From assembly GCF_018388445.1 (NCBI RefSeq), contig NZ_CP074405.1:186001-250000 (forward strand): a stretch of 64,000 nt of DNA. Reading direction: 5' to 3'. Below the pieces are notes generated by a model. That model made no database searches. It worked only from the letters and a program-made list of their open reading frames with translations, and was not told the origin of the DNA. The first letter of the stretch is position 1. Each line of letters starts with the position of its first letter. The translations under genes were made by a program, and so were the position numbers. This stretch comes from Cellulomonas wangleii. GTDB lineage: Bacteria; Actinomycetota; Actinomycetes; Actinomycetales; Cellulomonadaceae. Of this stretch, positions 42,183 through 50,925 are shown in pieces.

Positions 42183-44390
42183 ATGACGTTCGAGGTCTTC
42201 CGCGACGCGTGGGGCGTGCCGCACGTCCGCGCGTCCGACGAGCTCGCGCTCGCGTACGGCCAGGGCTGGGTGACGGCCCGCGACCGCACGTGGCAGGTGC
42301 AGACGGACCGGTGGCGCGCCGAGGCCCGGCTGGCGGAGCACATCGGTGACGGCGGCATCGCGTGGGACGTCGTCGCGCACCGCCTGCGGCTGCCGGACCT
42401 GGCGCAGCGTGCGTACGCCGCGCTCGGCGACGACGACCGTGCGTGGGTCGACGCGTACACCGCCGGGGTCGACGCCGGGCTCGCGTCGGCACCGCGGCCG
42501 GTCGAGGTCGACGAGCTCGACCGCGTGCTCGGCGGCAGCACGCCGGACGACCCGTGGCCGGCGTGGGCGCCGCTCGGGATCTTCCTCGTCGACCACGCGC
42601 TGTTCTCGACGTTCCCGCGGGTGCTGTGGCACGACCACGTCGTGCGGGCCGCGCGGTACTCGCAGCACCCCGGGCTCGCCGACGTCGACCCGCTCGACCT
42701 CGTGCGGCTCTTCGAGCCGGCGTCCGACGGGCCGACCAGCGGCTCCAACGCGTGGGCCCTGCACGGCTCCCGCACGGACTCCGGGGCCCCGCTGCTGGCG
42801 GGTGACCCGCACCGCGTCCTCGAGCTGCCCGGCCCCTACCAGCAGATCCGTCTGGCGTGCCCGGAGTACGACGTGCTCGGCCTGGCGTTCCCCGGCGTCC
42901 CCGGGCTGCCGCACTTCGGCCACGCCGGGGACGCCGCGTGGGGCATCACCAACGCCGTCGCGCACGCCACCGAGGTGTACCGCGAGCTGCTGACCTGCGA
43001 CGACGGCCGCTGGGAGGCGATCGGCCCGCACGGCGTGGAGCCCGTCGCCTCCCGCGCCGTGCAGGTGCGGGTGCGCGGCGGCGAGCCGCTGACGGTCGAC
43101 GTCCTGGAGACCGCCCGGGGGCCCGTCGTGGTGCGGGGCATGCCGACGGGACGTCCCGTCGACCAGGACGGCGTCGTCACCGGGGCCCTGCCGCGCGCCG
43201 GGCTCGAGGAGGCGCGGTCCGTGCGGCTGCAGGCGCAGGTCGACGCCGACCTCGGGTTCGCGTGCCTGCGCCCGCTGCTGCGCGCCCGCACCGCGCACGA
43301 CGTCGCCGCGGCGCTCGCGGGCTGGGTCGACCCCGTCAACCGTGTCCTGGCCGCCGACTCGGCCGGGACGGTGCTGACGTTCGACGCGGGCCGCGTGGCC
43401 GACCGCGCCCCGGACGACCGCCTGCTGTCGCTGCACGCGTGGGACCCCGCGCACGCCCCGCGCCCGTGGCGCGCCCCGGCCGCGCCACGCGAGGTCACGG
43501 ACGTCGCCGCAGACGCGAACGAGCGACCGGCCGCCGCGGACCGTGACCACGGCAGCGTCTACGCACCGGACCGCGCGGCGCGCATCGCCCACCTGCTCGC
43601 GGCACGGCCCGTGTGGGGCGTCGACGACCTGGGCGACGTGCACGGCGACACGCACTGGGCCGGCGCCGGACGGCTGCTGCGGTACGCCGCCGACCTCGAC
43701 GACCTCAGCCCGCCGGCCGCCGCGGTCCGGGACCGGCTGCTCGCGTGGGACCTGCACCTGGACGCCGACTCCGCCGAGGCGGCCCTGCTCGCCGACCTGC
43801 GCGCCGCCCTGGTCGCGCGTCTCGTCGAGGAGCCCGCCCTCGGCGCGCTCGACGTCCCGCACCACGCCGGCCCCGCGTTCGACGCGTGGTTCGGCCTGCG
43901 CGGGCGCGTCGGGTCGGCGCTCACCGCGCTGCTCGGCCGCGCCGACCTGGGCATCGACGGCCCCGCGCACGTGCGCGCCGCGCTGGAGGAGGTCGCCGCC
44001 CGCGCGGACGGCGGGGCCTGGGGCGCCCGGCACACCGTGCTCCCGGCGCACGTGCTGGCCGACGTCCCGGGGGCGACCGTGCCGTCCGTGCCCGCGCTGC
44101 CGCTGGGTGGCGACCAGGACACCGTGCGGTGCACCGGGTCGGTGCCCGGCGTGACGGACCGTGCGTTCCGCGGGTCGGTCGCACGGTGGGTGTGGGACCT
44201 GGGCGACCGGTCGCGCAGCCGCTGGGGCGTGCCGTTCGGCAGCAGCGGCGACCCGCGGGGCCCTCACTTCGCGGACCAGCACCCGACCTGGGCGGCGGCG
44301 CGCACCGTCGAGGTCGTCACCGACTGGGCGCTGCTGACGCCCGAGCCGCTGCCGGGGGAGCGGGAGCCGGGACGGGTGCGGTGGGCCTGA
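42183..44390 (+). CDS. Penicillin-amidase-family Ntn hydrolase in the siderophore operon (DesG-like)
   Basis: 735 residues. The N-terminal part (FRDAWGVPHVRASDELALAYGQGWVTARDRTWQ) and the autoprocessing point with the new N-terminal Ser in GSNAWALHGSRTDSG identify the penicillin amidase family. Later landmarks are LLAGDPHR and GHAGDAAWGITNAVAHATE. No signal peptide, unlike classical penicillin acylases, so it should act in the cytoplasm. It begins one base after the desD stop. Amidases at this place occur in some des loci (reported as desG in Salinispora, from memory); a role in trimming or supplying acyl groups for modified desferrioxamines is inferred. Confidence 0.9.
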   Translation: MTFEVFRDAWGVPHVRASDELALAYGQGWVTARDRTWQVQTDRWRAEARLAEHIGDGGIAWDVVAHRLRLPDLAQRAYAALGDDDRAWVDAYTAGVDAGLASAPRPVEVDELDRVLGGSTPDDPWPAWAPLGIFLVDHALFSTFPRVLWHDHVVRAARYSQHPGLADVDPLDLVRLFEPASDGPTSGSNAWALHGSRTDSGAPLLAGDPHRVLELPGPYQQIRLACPEYDVLGLAFPGVPGLPHFGHAGDAAWGITNAVAHATEVYRELLTCDDGRWEAIGPHGVEPVASRAVQVRVRGGEPLTVDVLETARGPVVVRGMPTGRPVDQDGVVTGALPRAGLEEARSVRLQAQVDADLGFACLRPLLRARTAHDVAAALAGWVDPVNRVLAADSAGTVLTFDAGRVADRAPDDRLLSLHAWDPAHAPRPWRAPAAPREVTDVAADANERPAAADRDHGSVYAPDRAARIAHLLAARPVWGVDDLGDVHGDTHWAGAGRLLRYAADLDDLSPPAAAVRDRLLAWDLHLDADSAEAALLADLRAALVARLVEEPALGALDVPHHAGPAFDAWFGLRGRVGSALTALLGRADLGIDGPAHVRAALEEVAARADGGAWGARHTVLPAHVLADVPGATVPSVPALPLGGDQDTVRCTGSVPGVTDRAFRGSVARWVWDLGDRSRSRWGVPFGSSGDPRGPHFADQHPTWAAARTVEVVTDWALLTPEPLPGEREPGRVRWA

Positions 44391-44965
44391 CGACGGCGTG
44401 GGCCGGGCTGGCCGGCGGGTCCGTGGTCGACGAGCGGACCGTCGACGGCCTCGGCGTGCTGACCACCGCGGTGCTCGACCTGGACGCCGACGTGCCCCTG
44501 CTGCACGCCTGGTGCACGGCACGCGGCACCGCGTTCTGGGGGCTGGGGGGCCTGAGCGTGGACGAGCTGCGGGAGACCTACGCCGTGGTCGACGCGATGA
44601 CGCACCACCACGCGCTCCTCGTGCGCGTCGACGGCACGTCGGTCGCGCTCGTGCAGGCGTACGAGCCCGCGCTCGACCCCGTGGGTGAGGTGTACGACGT
44701 GCAGCCCGGCGACCTCGGCGCGCACCTGCTCATCGGTGCCCGACCCCCGCGGTCGGTCGCGGGCTACGCCCCACGCGTCGTCCGGGAGATGACCCGGGTG
44801 CTCATGGACCGCACCGGGGCGACGCGGATCGTCGGGGAGCCCGACGCACGCAACGTGGCTATGCTGCGCGTGCTGGAGCGGGCCGGCTTCACCCTCGGCC
44901 CGGAGGTCGACCTACCGACGAAGCGCGCGCGCCTGGCGTTCTGCTCGGTCCAGGACGAACCCTGA
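44381..44965 (+). CDS. Second IucB/DesC-like acyltransferase (DesH-like)
   Basis: 194 residues with the same GNAT layout as DesC: LHAWCTARGTAFWGLGGLSVDEL, LVRVDGTSVALVQAYEPALDP, DLGAHLLIGARP, RIVGEPDARNVAMLRVLERAGF and VDLPTKRARLAF. It is clearly a paralogue of the third gene of this operon. GTG overlaps the amidase stop. Two acyltransferases suggest two acyl groups, for instance succinyl units plus a different cap. Confidence 0.87.
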   Translation: MGLTTAWAGLAGGSVVDERTVDGLGVLTTAVLDLDADVPLLHAWCTARGTAFWGLGGLSVDELRETYAVVDAMTHHHALLVRVDGTSVALVQAYEPALDPVGEVYDVQPGDLGAHLLIGARPPRSVAGYAPRVVREMTRVLMDRTGATRIVGEPDARNVAMLRVLERAGFTLGPEVDLPTKRARLAFCSVQDEP

Positions 44966-45055
44966 CGTGTCGACGACGCACCGCGCGCGAGCCTGGCGCG
45001 TCGAGCGCCGCCGCGGCGTGCCACCTGCTCGAACCAGAGGGAGCTCGGGGACCAC

Positions 45056-45664
45056 ATGGACACGTCGCACCCGGCCAGGACGGTCACGCGGCTCGTGGTG
45101 GCCGTCTGCGTCGGGGCGCTCGCGGCGTACGGCGTGATGCGCGCCTTCCCCGGCCTCTCCCTGTTCGGCGCCGGCTCCGAGGACCGCGACGCCCAGATCG
45201 TCAGCTCGATCACCCGCGAGGAGCAGGTCGTGCTCCTGAGCCTGGGGATCGAAGGCATCGCCGAGCAGACCGAGCAGGGCTCGTTCCTGGGCGTGGACGT
45301 CCCCGGGACCGGACGGTCGTCGTTCGTGCAGTACGGCTTCAACGCCAAGCTGGGCATCGAGGGCAGTGACGTGAGGATCGCCCGGGCCGGCGAGGACGAG
45401 CTCGTCATCTCCGTCCCGGAGTTCATCTTCATCGGGCACGACGACGAGAGCTTCCGGACCGTCGTCGAGGACAACGGCGTCCTGAGCTGGGTGACCCCGG
45501 AGATCGACACCGTGGAGATGGTCAACACCATCCTCGACGAGGGTGCGCAGGGCCGGTACATCGAGGAGAACGAGGACGTCCTCGAGGACCAGGCCAGGGC
45601 GTTCTACACGGCGATCGTCACGAGCATCGACCCGACGACCTCGCTCAGGTTCGAGTTCCGCTGA
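45056..45664 (+). CDS. DUF4230 membrane-anchored protein
   Basis: 202 residues: an N-terminal membrane helix (VVAVCVGALAAYGVMRAF), then a soluble domain with FVQYGFNAKLGIEG and LVISVPEFIFIGHDDESF, typical of DUF4230. Function unknown. GGGAG lies about 10 bases before the ATG. Confidence 0.8.
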   Translation: MDTSHPARTVTRLVVAVCVGALAAYGVMRAFPGLSLFGAGSEDRDAQIVSSITREEQVVLLSLGIEGIAEQTEQGSFLGVDVPGTGRSSFVQYGFNAKLGIEGSDVRIARAGEDELVISVPEFIFIGHDDESFRTVVEDNGVLSWVTPEIDTVEMVNTILDEGAQGRYIEENEDVLEDQARAFYTAIVTSIDPTTSLRFEFR

Positions 45665-45819
45665 CGTCGTCCCACCACGCCAGGACGCGGGGCGGGTCCG
45701 CGGCCACGTCCGGCGGTGCCGTCCGGCGTGGTGCCGTCCGCCACGGTGTCCGCCGTCGCCCGCGCGTGCGCCGCGACCCCGTCGTTCAGCACTGACCCGC
45801 CCGCTGACCCGGCCGCTGG

Positions 45820-45864
45820 CAACCGTGGTTGACAGAGTGCGGGCAGCAACCTAGGTTGACAACC
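45820..45864 (+). promoter_or_regulatory. Promoter with CAACC/GGTTG dyads; probable leaderless start
   Basis: TTGACA (45829) and TAGGTT (45852) are spaced by 17 bases, placing +1 at or within a base of the GTG at 45865. CAACCGTGGTTG (45820) covers the -35, CAACCTAGGTTG (45847, perfect palindrome) covers the -10, and a fifth half-site CAACC ends at the start codon. The preceding ~150 bases (45665-45819) hold no gene. Confidence 0.65.
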
Positions 45865-46113
45865 GTGAAGCAGCCCGAGATCGCCTCCGTCGCCGGCGAC
45901 ACGTCCGACCCGTTGCGCGGACTGCGCGCCGTGTCCTCCCTGCGCGTGCTCGTCGACTCCTACGAGCTGCGCCAGGTGGAGGCGGCCCTCCGCGCCGGCA
46001 TGAGCTGGCAGGAGATCGCCGACGCCCTCGGCGTCACCCGGCAGGCCGTGCACAAGAAGTACGCCAAGCGCATCGACCCGACCATCGACGTCCCCCGGAG
46101 GAACCGCACATGA
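45865..46113 (+). CDS. Small helix-turn-helix regulator, probably leaderless
   Basis: 82 residues. The core RQVEAALRAGMSWQEIADALGVTRQAVHKKYAKRID is a sigma-70-region-4-like helix-turn-helix. There is no ribosome-binding site, because the GTG coincides with the expected +1. Overlaps the next gene (ATGA), so the two form one unit. Likely binds the CAACC/GGTTG dyads in its own promoter (inference). Confidence 0.8.
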   Translation: MKQPEIASVAGDTSDPLRGLRAVSSLRVLVDSYELRQVEAALRAGMSWQEIADALGVTRQAVHKKYAKRIDPTIDVPRRNRT

Positions 46114-47084
46114 GCCGCGTCAACGATGCCCTGTCCCGCTGGCAGCAGACGGTGACGGCGGCGCAGGAGGAGGCCCACCGCGTCGGCCACGCCGAGGTCG
46201 ACCTCGACCACCTCGTCGTCGCGCTCGCCGCCATCGGCGGTCCGGCGGGGGAGAGCCTGCGCGCCGCCGGGGTGAGCCTCGACGCGGCCCGGCGCGCCGC
46301 CGCCAGGGTCCATGCCGACCGGCTCGCCGGTGCGGGCGTCGCCGTCACCCCGACGCCGCCGCGGGCGCTGGACGTGGTCGCCGCGCCCTCGCTGCCGCTC
46401 TCACCGCGCGTCGAACGTCTGATCCGCCGGATGAGCGAGCTCTCGGCCGACGACCGGGCGCTCCTGCGCATCCTCGTCGACGAGCCGAGCGGTCTCGTCG
46501 TCGAGATGCTCGCGGCGCTGGACGTCGTTCCCGACGCGGTGCGCGCTGCGGCGGACGCGTGGCGGCCCGCCCCGACGCCGAGCGACCCGCTCTACGCCGA
46601 CGACCCCGCGTGGTCGCCGTGGCGCACGCTCACGTGCGACGGCTGGGTACCCGCGGCGCCCGAGCGGGTGTGGGCGCTGCTCGCCGACCCCGCCCGCCGC
46701 ACCGAGTGGGACCCCTGGTACAGCACCGTGACCCAGCGGCCGGACGGGTCCCTGCTGTGCGTGCTGCGCAGCGAGGAGGACGGCGGCAAGCGCGTCCCGG
46801 CGGACATGCGCCGCCAGCTGCTCACGGTCGTCACCCGCGACGAGGGCCGGCTCGTGGAGTGGGAGATCGCGCGCCCCGACCGCGACGGCGGCGCCGCGAT
46901 CCAGCGCCTGGCCGTCGCACTCAGCCCGTCCGGCGCCGGCACGCGCCTCGACGTCACGGTGCGCTGGCTGCCCCGCCACGGGTGGCGTCGGCTCGTCGGC
47001 TGGGTGCTGCGGCCCGTCGGCCGGTGGATGTACCGGCAGATGGTGCTCCAGAAGCTCGGCAGCATCTCGCGCGCGCTGCGCTGA
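46110..47084 (+). CDS. Fusion of Clp N-terminal domain with SRPBCC (polyketide-cyclase-like) domain
   Basis: 324 residues. ~1-145 holds two Clp_N-type repeats (QEEAHRVGHAEVDLDHLVVALAAIGG and SELSADDRALLRILVDEPSGLV), the module that binds substrates or adaptors in ClpA/ClpC. ~170-324 is an SRPBCC ligand-pocket domain (CDGWVPAAPERVWALLADPARRTEWDPWYSTV ... VRWLPRHGWRRL). There is no AAA+ ATPase part. The protein looks like a sensor or adaptor that could couple a small hydrophobic ligand to Clp; this is inference from domains only. Confidence 0.82.
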   Translation: MSRVNDALSRWQQTVTAAQEEAHRVGHAEVDLDHLVVALAAIGGPAGESLRAAGVSLDAARRAAARVHADRLAGAGVAVTPTPPRALDVVAAPSLPLSPRVERLIRRMSELSADDRALLRILVDEPSGLVVEMLAALDVVPDAVRAAADAWRPAPTPSDPLYADDPAWSPWRTLTCDGWVPAAPERVWALLADPARRTEWDPWYSTVTQRPDGSLLCVLRSEEDGGKRVPADMRRQLLTVVTRDEGRLVEWEIARPDRDGGAAIQRLAVALSPSGAGTRLDVTVRWLPRHGWRRLVGWVLRPVGRWMYRQMVLQKLGSISRALR

Positions 47085-47105
47085 ACCCTTGACGAGCGGA
47101 CGGGC

Positions 47106-47129
47106 CGGCGCGCGGCACGTCCCGCGCCG
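47106..47129. terminator. Weak hairpin between convergent genes
   Basis: CGGCGCG and CGCGCCG pair over 7 bp around a 10-base loop, immediately before the stop of the leftward luxR fragment. Confidence 0.4.
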
Positions 47130-47459
47130 TCAGGCGCCGAGCAGACCCAGGTCGAGAGCACGCAGCACCGCCCGCGTCCGGTCCCGCACACCGAGCTTGA
47201 GCAGCACCGCCGAGACGTGGTTCTTCACGGTGCCCGGGGCGAGGTGCAGCGTCTGCGCGATCTCCCGGTTCGACCAGCCCGCGGCGAGCAACCGCAGCAC
47301 GTCGAGCTCCCGCGCGGTCAGCGGCTCGGGGTTCTCGATGCCGTCGGCCCCGGCGGCGCCGTCCAGCAGGGCGGGCCGGTCGAGCAGCGCGCGCAGCAGC
47401 CGGTCGGTGACGGCCGGCTGCCACAGCCGCTCGCCGGCGGCGACCCGGCGGACGGCGTC
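47130..47459 (-). pseudogene. 3' half of a NarL/LuxR-type response regulator gene
   Basis: The C-terminal part is intact: AVRRVAAGERLWQPAVTDRLL linker, then LTARELDVLRLLAAGWSNREIAQTLHLAPGTVKNHVSAVLLKLG, the LuxR DNA-binding domain. The receiver domain with its Asp is missing. Upstream of AVRRV the frame turns into the opposite strand of the permease fragment. It retains no proper start, so it is probably silent. Confidence 0.85.
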
Positions 47460-48050
47460 GTCTCGCTCGCGCTGTTCACGTTCGGGGAGAACGTCGCCAA
47501 GGGCCGGGGCCGCGGCTGGCTGCGGACCCTGCGGGCGACGCCGTTCCCCACGGCGGCGTACCTGGGCGGTACGTCCCTGACCGCGGCGGTGCACGCGCTG
47601 CTGATCGTGGCCGGCACGGGCCTGCTCGCGGCGCTGGCCGGCGGCGTGCGGCTCGACGTGGGCCGGTGGGCGGCGTTCGCCGGGATCATGACGGCCGGCG
47701 TGCTGGTGTTCAGCACCCTCGGCTTCGCGATCGCCTACCTCGCGCGGCCGCGCGCGGCCACCGTCATGGCGAACCTGCTGTTCCTGCCGCTGGCGTTCGC
47801 GTCGGGGTTCTTCTTCCCGCTGTCCGAGCTGCCCGCCGTCATCGGGGACGTCGCGCCGTACCTGCCGACCTTCCACTTCGGCCAGCTCGCGTACCGGGCC
47901 GTCATGCCGGCGTCCGACGTCGCGGTGTTCACCGGCGCGGCCACGCAGCCTGTGGCACTGCACGTCGCGTGGGTGGTGGGCAGCGCGGTGCTGCTGGGCG
48001 CGGCCGCCCTGCTGGCGGCGCGCCGCGAGGCGGTCACCCGTCGCGGCTGA
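47457..48050 (+). pseudogene. 3' half of an ABC-2 type transporter permease gene
   Basis: About 197 codons with five membrane helices: VVSLALFTFGENVAKGRGRGWLRTLRATPFP, then YLARPRAATVMANLLFLPLAFASGFFFPLSELP, the signature of ABC-2 drug-export permeases. The first one or two helices and start are missing. It begins exactly where the luxR fragment begins on the other strand. Such permeases are usually encoded with an ATPase, histidine kinase and NarL-type regulator, and neither ATPase nor kinase is here. Confidence 0.82.
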
Positions 48051-48064
48051 CGGGCCCGCCTCAC

Positions 48065-48150
48065 CGCGGCCGAGCACGGCACTCGACCACCGAGCGCGGT
48101 ACCTCGAGGTACCGCGCTCGGCCGTCACGTGCCGCGCTCGCGGGCCGCGG
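48065..48150. terminator. Large nested palindrome, bidirectional terminator
   Basis: 48090-48121 is a perfect 32-bp palindrome (half: CCGAGCGCGGTACCTC). Imperfect outer arms (CGCGGCCGAGCACGGCAC and GTGCCGCGCTCGCGGGCCGCG) extend it to about 85 bp. It lies between the convergent permease remnant and the iron-sulfur protein gene. Confidence 0.75.
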
Positions 48151-48154
48151 TCGG

Positions 48155-50461
48155 TCAGGCGCGGTCGGCGAGGCGGTCGCGCAGGAGGACCGCGATGTCG
48201 GCGACCTCGGGGACGCCCACCTGTGCAGACGCGGGGACTGCCGCGGGCCGACGCGGGCCGGCGGGCTCCTGGGTGCCGGTCGCCCCCGCGCCGGGTGCCG
48301 GGCGGGTGCCGTGGTCGACGGGCGTGGTCCCGTCCGCAGGACCGGCGGTGTCACCCGACGCTCGCGCGTGCGCCGCGACACCGTCACTGAGCATGACCGT
48401 GCAGAACGGGCACGCGGTGGCGATGGCGGACGCTCCCGTGGCGACGGCCTCGGCCGCCCGCACCGTGCCGATGCGCTCGCCGATCGTCTCCTCCATCCAC
48501 ATGCGCGCCCCGCCGGCGCCGCAGCAGAAGGACGTCTCGCGGTTGCGCGGCATCTCGGCGACCGTGACCCCGGCGGCGGCGAGCAGCTCACGCGGGGGCT
48601 CGTAGACCTGGTTGTGCCGGCCCAGGTAGCAGGGGTCGTGGTACGTCACGGTGGTGCCCGTGCCGTCGTCGCCGGTGCCCGGGGCGAACCGCAGCCGCCC
48701 CTCACCGACCAGCCGGTCGAGCAGCTGGGTGTGGTGGACGACGTCGTACCGCCCGCCCATCGCGGGGTACTCGCGGGAGATCGTGTTGAAGCAGTGCGCG
48801 CACGTGACGACGATCCGCTGCGCGCCGACCTCGTTCAGCGTCTCGACGTTCTGCGCGGCGAGCATCTGGTAGAGCGCCTCGTTGCCGGCGCGGCGGGCCG
48901 GGTCGCCCGTGCAGGTCTCCCCGTCGCCCAGCACCGCGAACGTCACGCCCGCCGCGTGCAGCAGCTCGGCCACCGCTCGCGTGGTCTTCCTGGCGCGGTC
49001 CTCGAACGCGCCCGCGCAGCCCACCCAGAACAGCCAGTCGACGTCGGCCGCGGACTCGACGTCCACGCCGACGACCGGTACGTCGAAGTCCAGGCCCTTG
49101 GCCCAGTCGAGGCGCTGGCGCGCGGGCAGGCCCCACGGGTTGCCGCGCCGCTCCATCTTGGTGAACGTGCCGCCCAGCTCCGCCGGGAAGGCCGACTCCA
49201 TGAGCGTCTGGTAGCGGCGGATGTCGACGATCGTGTCGACGTGCTCGATGTCCACCGGGCACTGCTGGACGCACGCCCCGCAGGTGGTGCACGACCACAG
49301 GACGTCGGGGTCGATGACGCCGGACGCGACGAGGTCCACGCCCAGGTGCGGGTCGGCCTTCGCGTCGTCCGACGCGCCTGCGGCCTGCGCCGCCCGCACG
49401 TAGGGCGCGGTCGCGGCGGCCTGGTCGCGCAGCGCGAGCATGACGAGCTTGGGGCTCAGCGGCTTGCCCGTGGCCCACGCCGGGCACTGGTCCTGGCAGC
49501 GGCCGCACTCGGTGCACGTCGCGGCGTCGAGCAGGCCCTTCCACGGCAGGTCCTCCACCGCGCCGACGCCCAGGCGCAGGTCCTCGGGCAGGTCGTCGAC
49601 CGCCGTCAGGTCCAGGGGCTCGCCGGCCGCGTCACGCAGCGGCACCAGTGGGCCGAGCGCCGGCGTCCCGTCCGGCTCGCGCCGGGCGTACACGTTGACG
49701 ACCGCGAGGAACCGGTGCCACGCGACGCCCATCGTCGGCAGCAGCCCGACGACGACGAACCACGCCATCGACACGAGGATCTTGACCAGCGCGACGACGA
49801 GCACGGCCGTCCCGAGCGTCGCCGGTGCCACGGGGACCCACGACGCGCCGAACCACGCGGTCAGGGGGAAGTGCAGCGCCGTCGCCCACGCCTCGCCGTC
49901 CTGCACGCCGAGCGCGTACTCCAGCCCGCGCAGCACCAGGACCGCCAGCACCACCAGCAGGATCGTCGCCTCCACGACGTACGCCCACGCCTGGTTCGAC
50001 CCGAAGAACCGCGACCCGCGCTGCTCGCCCTCGGGCTCCGACGCGCGCGGCCGGATGCGCTGCCGCAGCACGATCAGGTACCCGATGCCCAGCAGCCCCA
50101 GCCACGCGAACGCCTCGACCGCCCACTCCAGCGGCGCCCAGTGGCCGACGAGCGGCAGCCCGTAGCGCGGGTCCACGAGCTGGCCGTACCCGGTCAGGAG
50201 CGTCACCACCAGCACCGGGAACGACACCATGACGACCCAGTGCGCGACCCGGACGACCGGCCGCTGCTGGAACCGGCCGTGGCCCAGCACCTCACGCACG
50301 AGGGTCGCCAGGCGCTGCCCCGCCGGCGCCCAGCGCCCGGGCAGCGGACGACCCGTGCGCACGGTCCGCACGATGACGACGACACCCCGGGTGAACACCG
50401 CCACCCCGACGACCGTCGCCACCGCCGCCAGGACCACCGCGACCAGCTGCGCTCCGCTCAC
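48155..50461 (-). CDS. Membrane iron-sulfur oxidoreductase, EtfD/heterodisulfide-reductase-like
   Basis: 768 residues. Five or six membrane helices (~1-260, NarI-like) are followed by two [4Fe-4S] motifs, CTECGRCQDQCP and CTTCGACVQQCP, then two CCG domains (CAHCFNTI, DPCYLGRHN, CCGAGGARMW, ACPFC). A ~60-residue Pro/Gly-rich region ends the protein. The architecture fits EtfD-type proteins (as Rv0338c in mycobacteria), which pass electrons from ETF in fatty-acid oxidation to quinone. No etfAB or acyl-CoA dehydrogenase gene is nearby, so this rests on architecture. The following 464 bases (50462-50925) are a gene-free control region. Confidence 0.88.
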   Translation of the reverse strand: MSGAQLVAVVLAAVATVVGVAVFTRGVVVIVRTVRTGRPLPGRWAPAGQRLATLVREVLGHGRFQQRPVVRVAHWVVMVSFPVLVVTLLTGYGQLVDPRYGLPLVGHWAPLEWAVEAFAWLGLLGIGYLIVLRQRIRPRASEPEGEQRGSRFFGSNQAWAYVVEATILLVVLAVLVLRGLEYALGVQDGEAWATALHFPLTAWFGASWVPVAPATLGTAVLVVALVKILVSMAWFVVVGLLPTMGVAWHRFLAVVNVYARREPDGTPALGPLVPLRDAAGEPLDLTAVDDLPEDLRLGVGAVEDLPWKGLLDAATCTECGRCQDQCPAWATGKPLSPKLVMLALRDQAAATAPYVRAAQAAGASDDAKADPHLGVDLVASGVIDPDVLWSCTTCGACVQQCPVDIEHVDTIVDIRRYQTLMESAFPAELGGTFTKMERRGNPWGLPARQRLDWAKGLDFDVPVVGVDVESAADVDWLFWVGCAGAFEDRARKTTRAVAELLHAAGVTFAVLGDGETCTGDPARRAGNEALYQMLAAQNVETLNEVGAQRIVVTCAHCFNTISREYPAMGGRYDVVHHTQLLDRLVGEGRLRFAPGTGDDGTGTTVTYHDPCYLGRHNQVYEPPRELLAAAGVTVAEMPRNRETSFCCGAGGARMWMEETIGERIGTVRAAEAVATGASAIATACPFCTVMLSDGVAAHARASGDTAGPADGTTPVDHGTRPAPGAGATGTQEPAGPRRPAAVPASAQVGVPEVADIAVLLRDRLADRA

Positions 50462-50687
50462 CCGGCCAACCTAGCCGCCGTCGCGCCCGGCGTACGGCGC
50501 CGTCCCGCCGCGGCGACCCCCGGGCCGCCGCCCCGGCCGCGCGGCGGCTCGCGGCCCGGCGGGTCGACGCGCCGCGGTCCGGGGGCGCGGCGGGCGGACC
50601 GCCACCCCGCCCGACCTGCCCGTTTCGCGGCGTGACATGGGCCACGTCGGTCGTCGGGGCCGCCCCGGGCACGGGGACCACGGCGGA

Positions 50688-50706
50688 CCGTTGGTAACAT
50701 CAACGG
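50688..50706. promoter_or_regulatory. 19-bp dyad in the mrp upstream region
   Basis: CCGTTG-gtaacat-CAACGG is an inverted repeat of 6 bp with a TAACAT that could be a -10 box between the arms. If so, the mrp transcript has a leader of over 200 bases. Nothing else in 50462-50925 is recognised. Confidence 0.4.
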
Positions 50707-50925
50707 GTCCCCCGCACCCCTCACGACGCGCCTGACCAGCGCCGCCCTGCGCCTGCCGGACGAGCTGGTCGCCACGCGCCGTGGGTGGTCGCACCTCTCC
50801 AGCCAGGGACGTGACCGTCCCGCGCAGGCGGGGTCGGACAGCGTCCCCCGGTCGTCGCCGACGACGGCCGGTCACACCGACAAGACCCGACCGACCCACC
50901 GCCCCCGACACGGACGGAGCCGGAC

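Noticed and set aside
42183..44390. Penicillin acylase as a beta-lactam resistance gene
   Set aside because: It lacks a signal peptide and is locked into the siderophore operon by gene spacing, so antibiotic breakdown is unlikely.
48090..48121. Perfect palindrome as a phage attachment site or replication origin
   Set aside because: No integrase, replication gene or tRNA nearby; position between convergent genes fits termination better.
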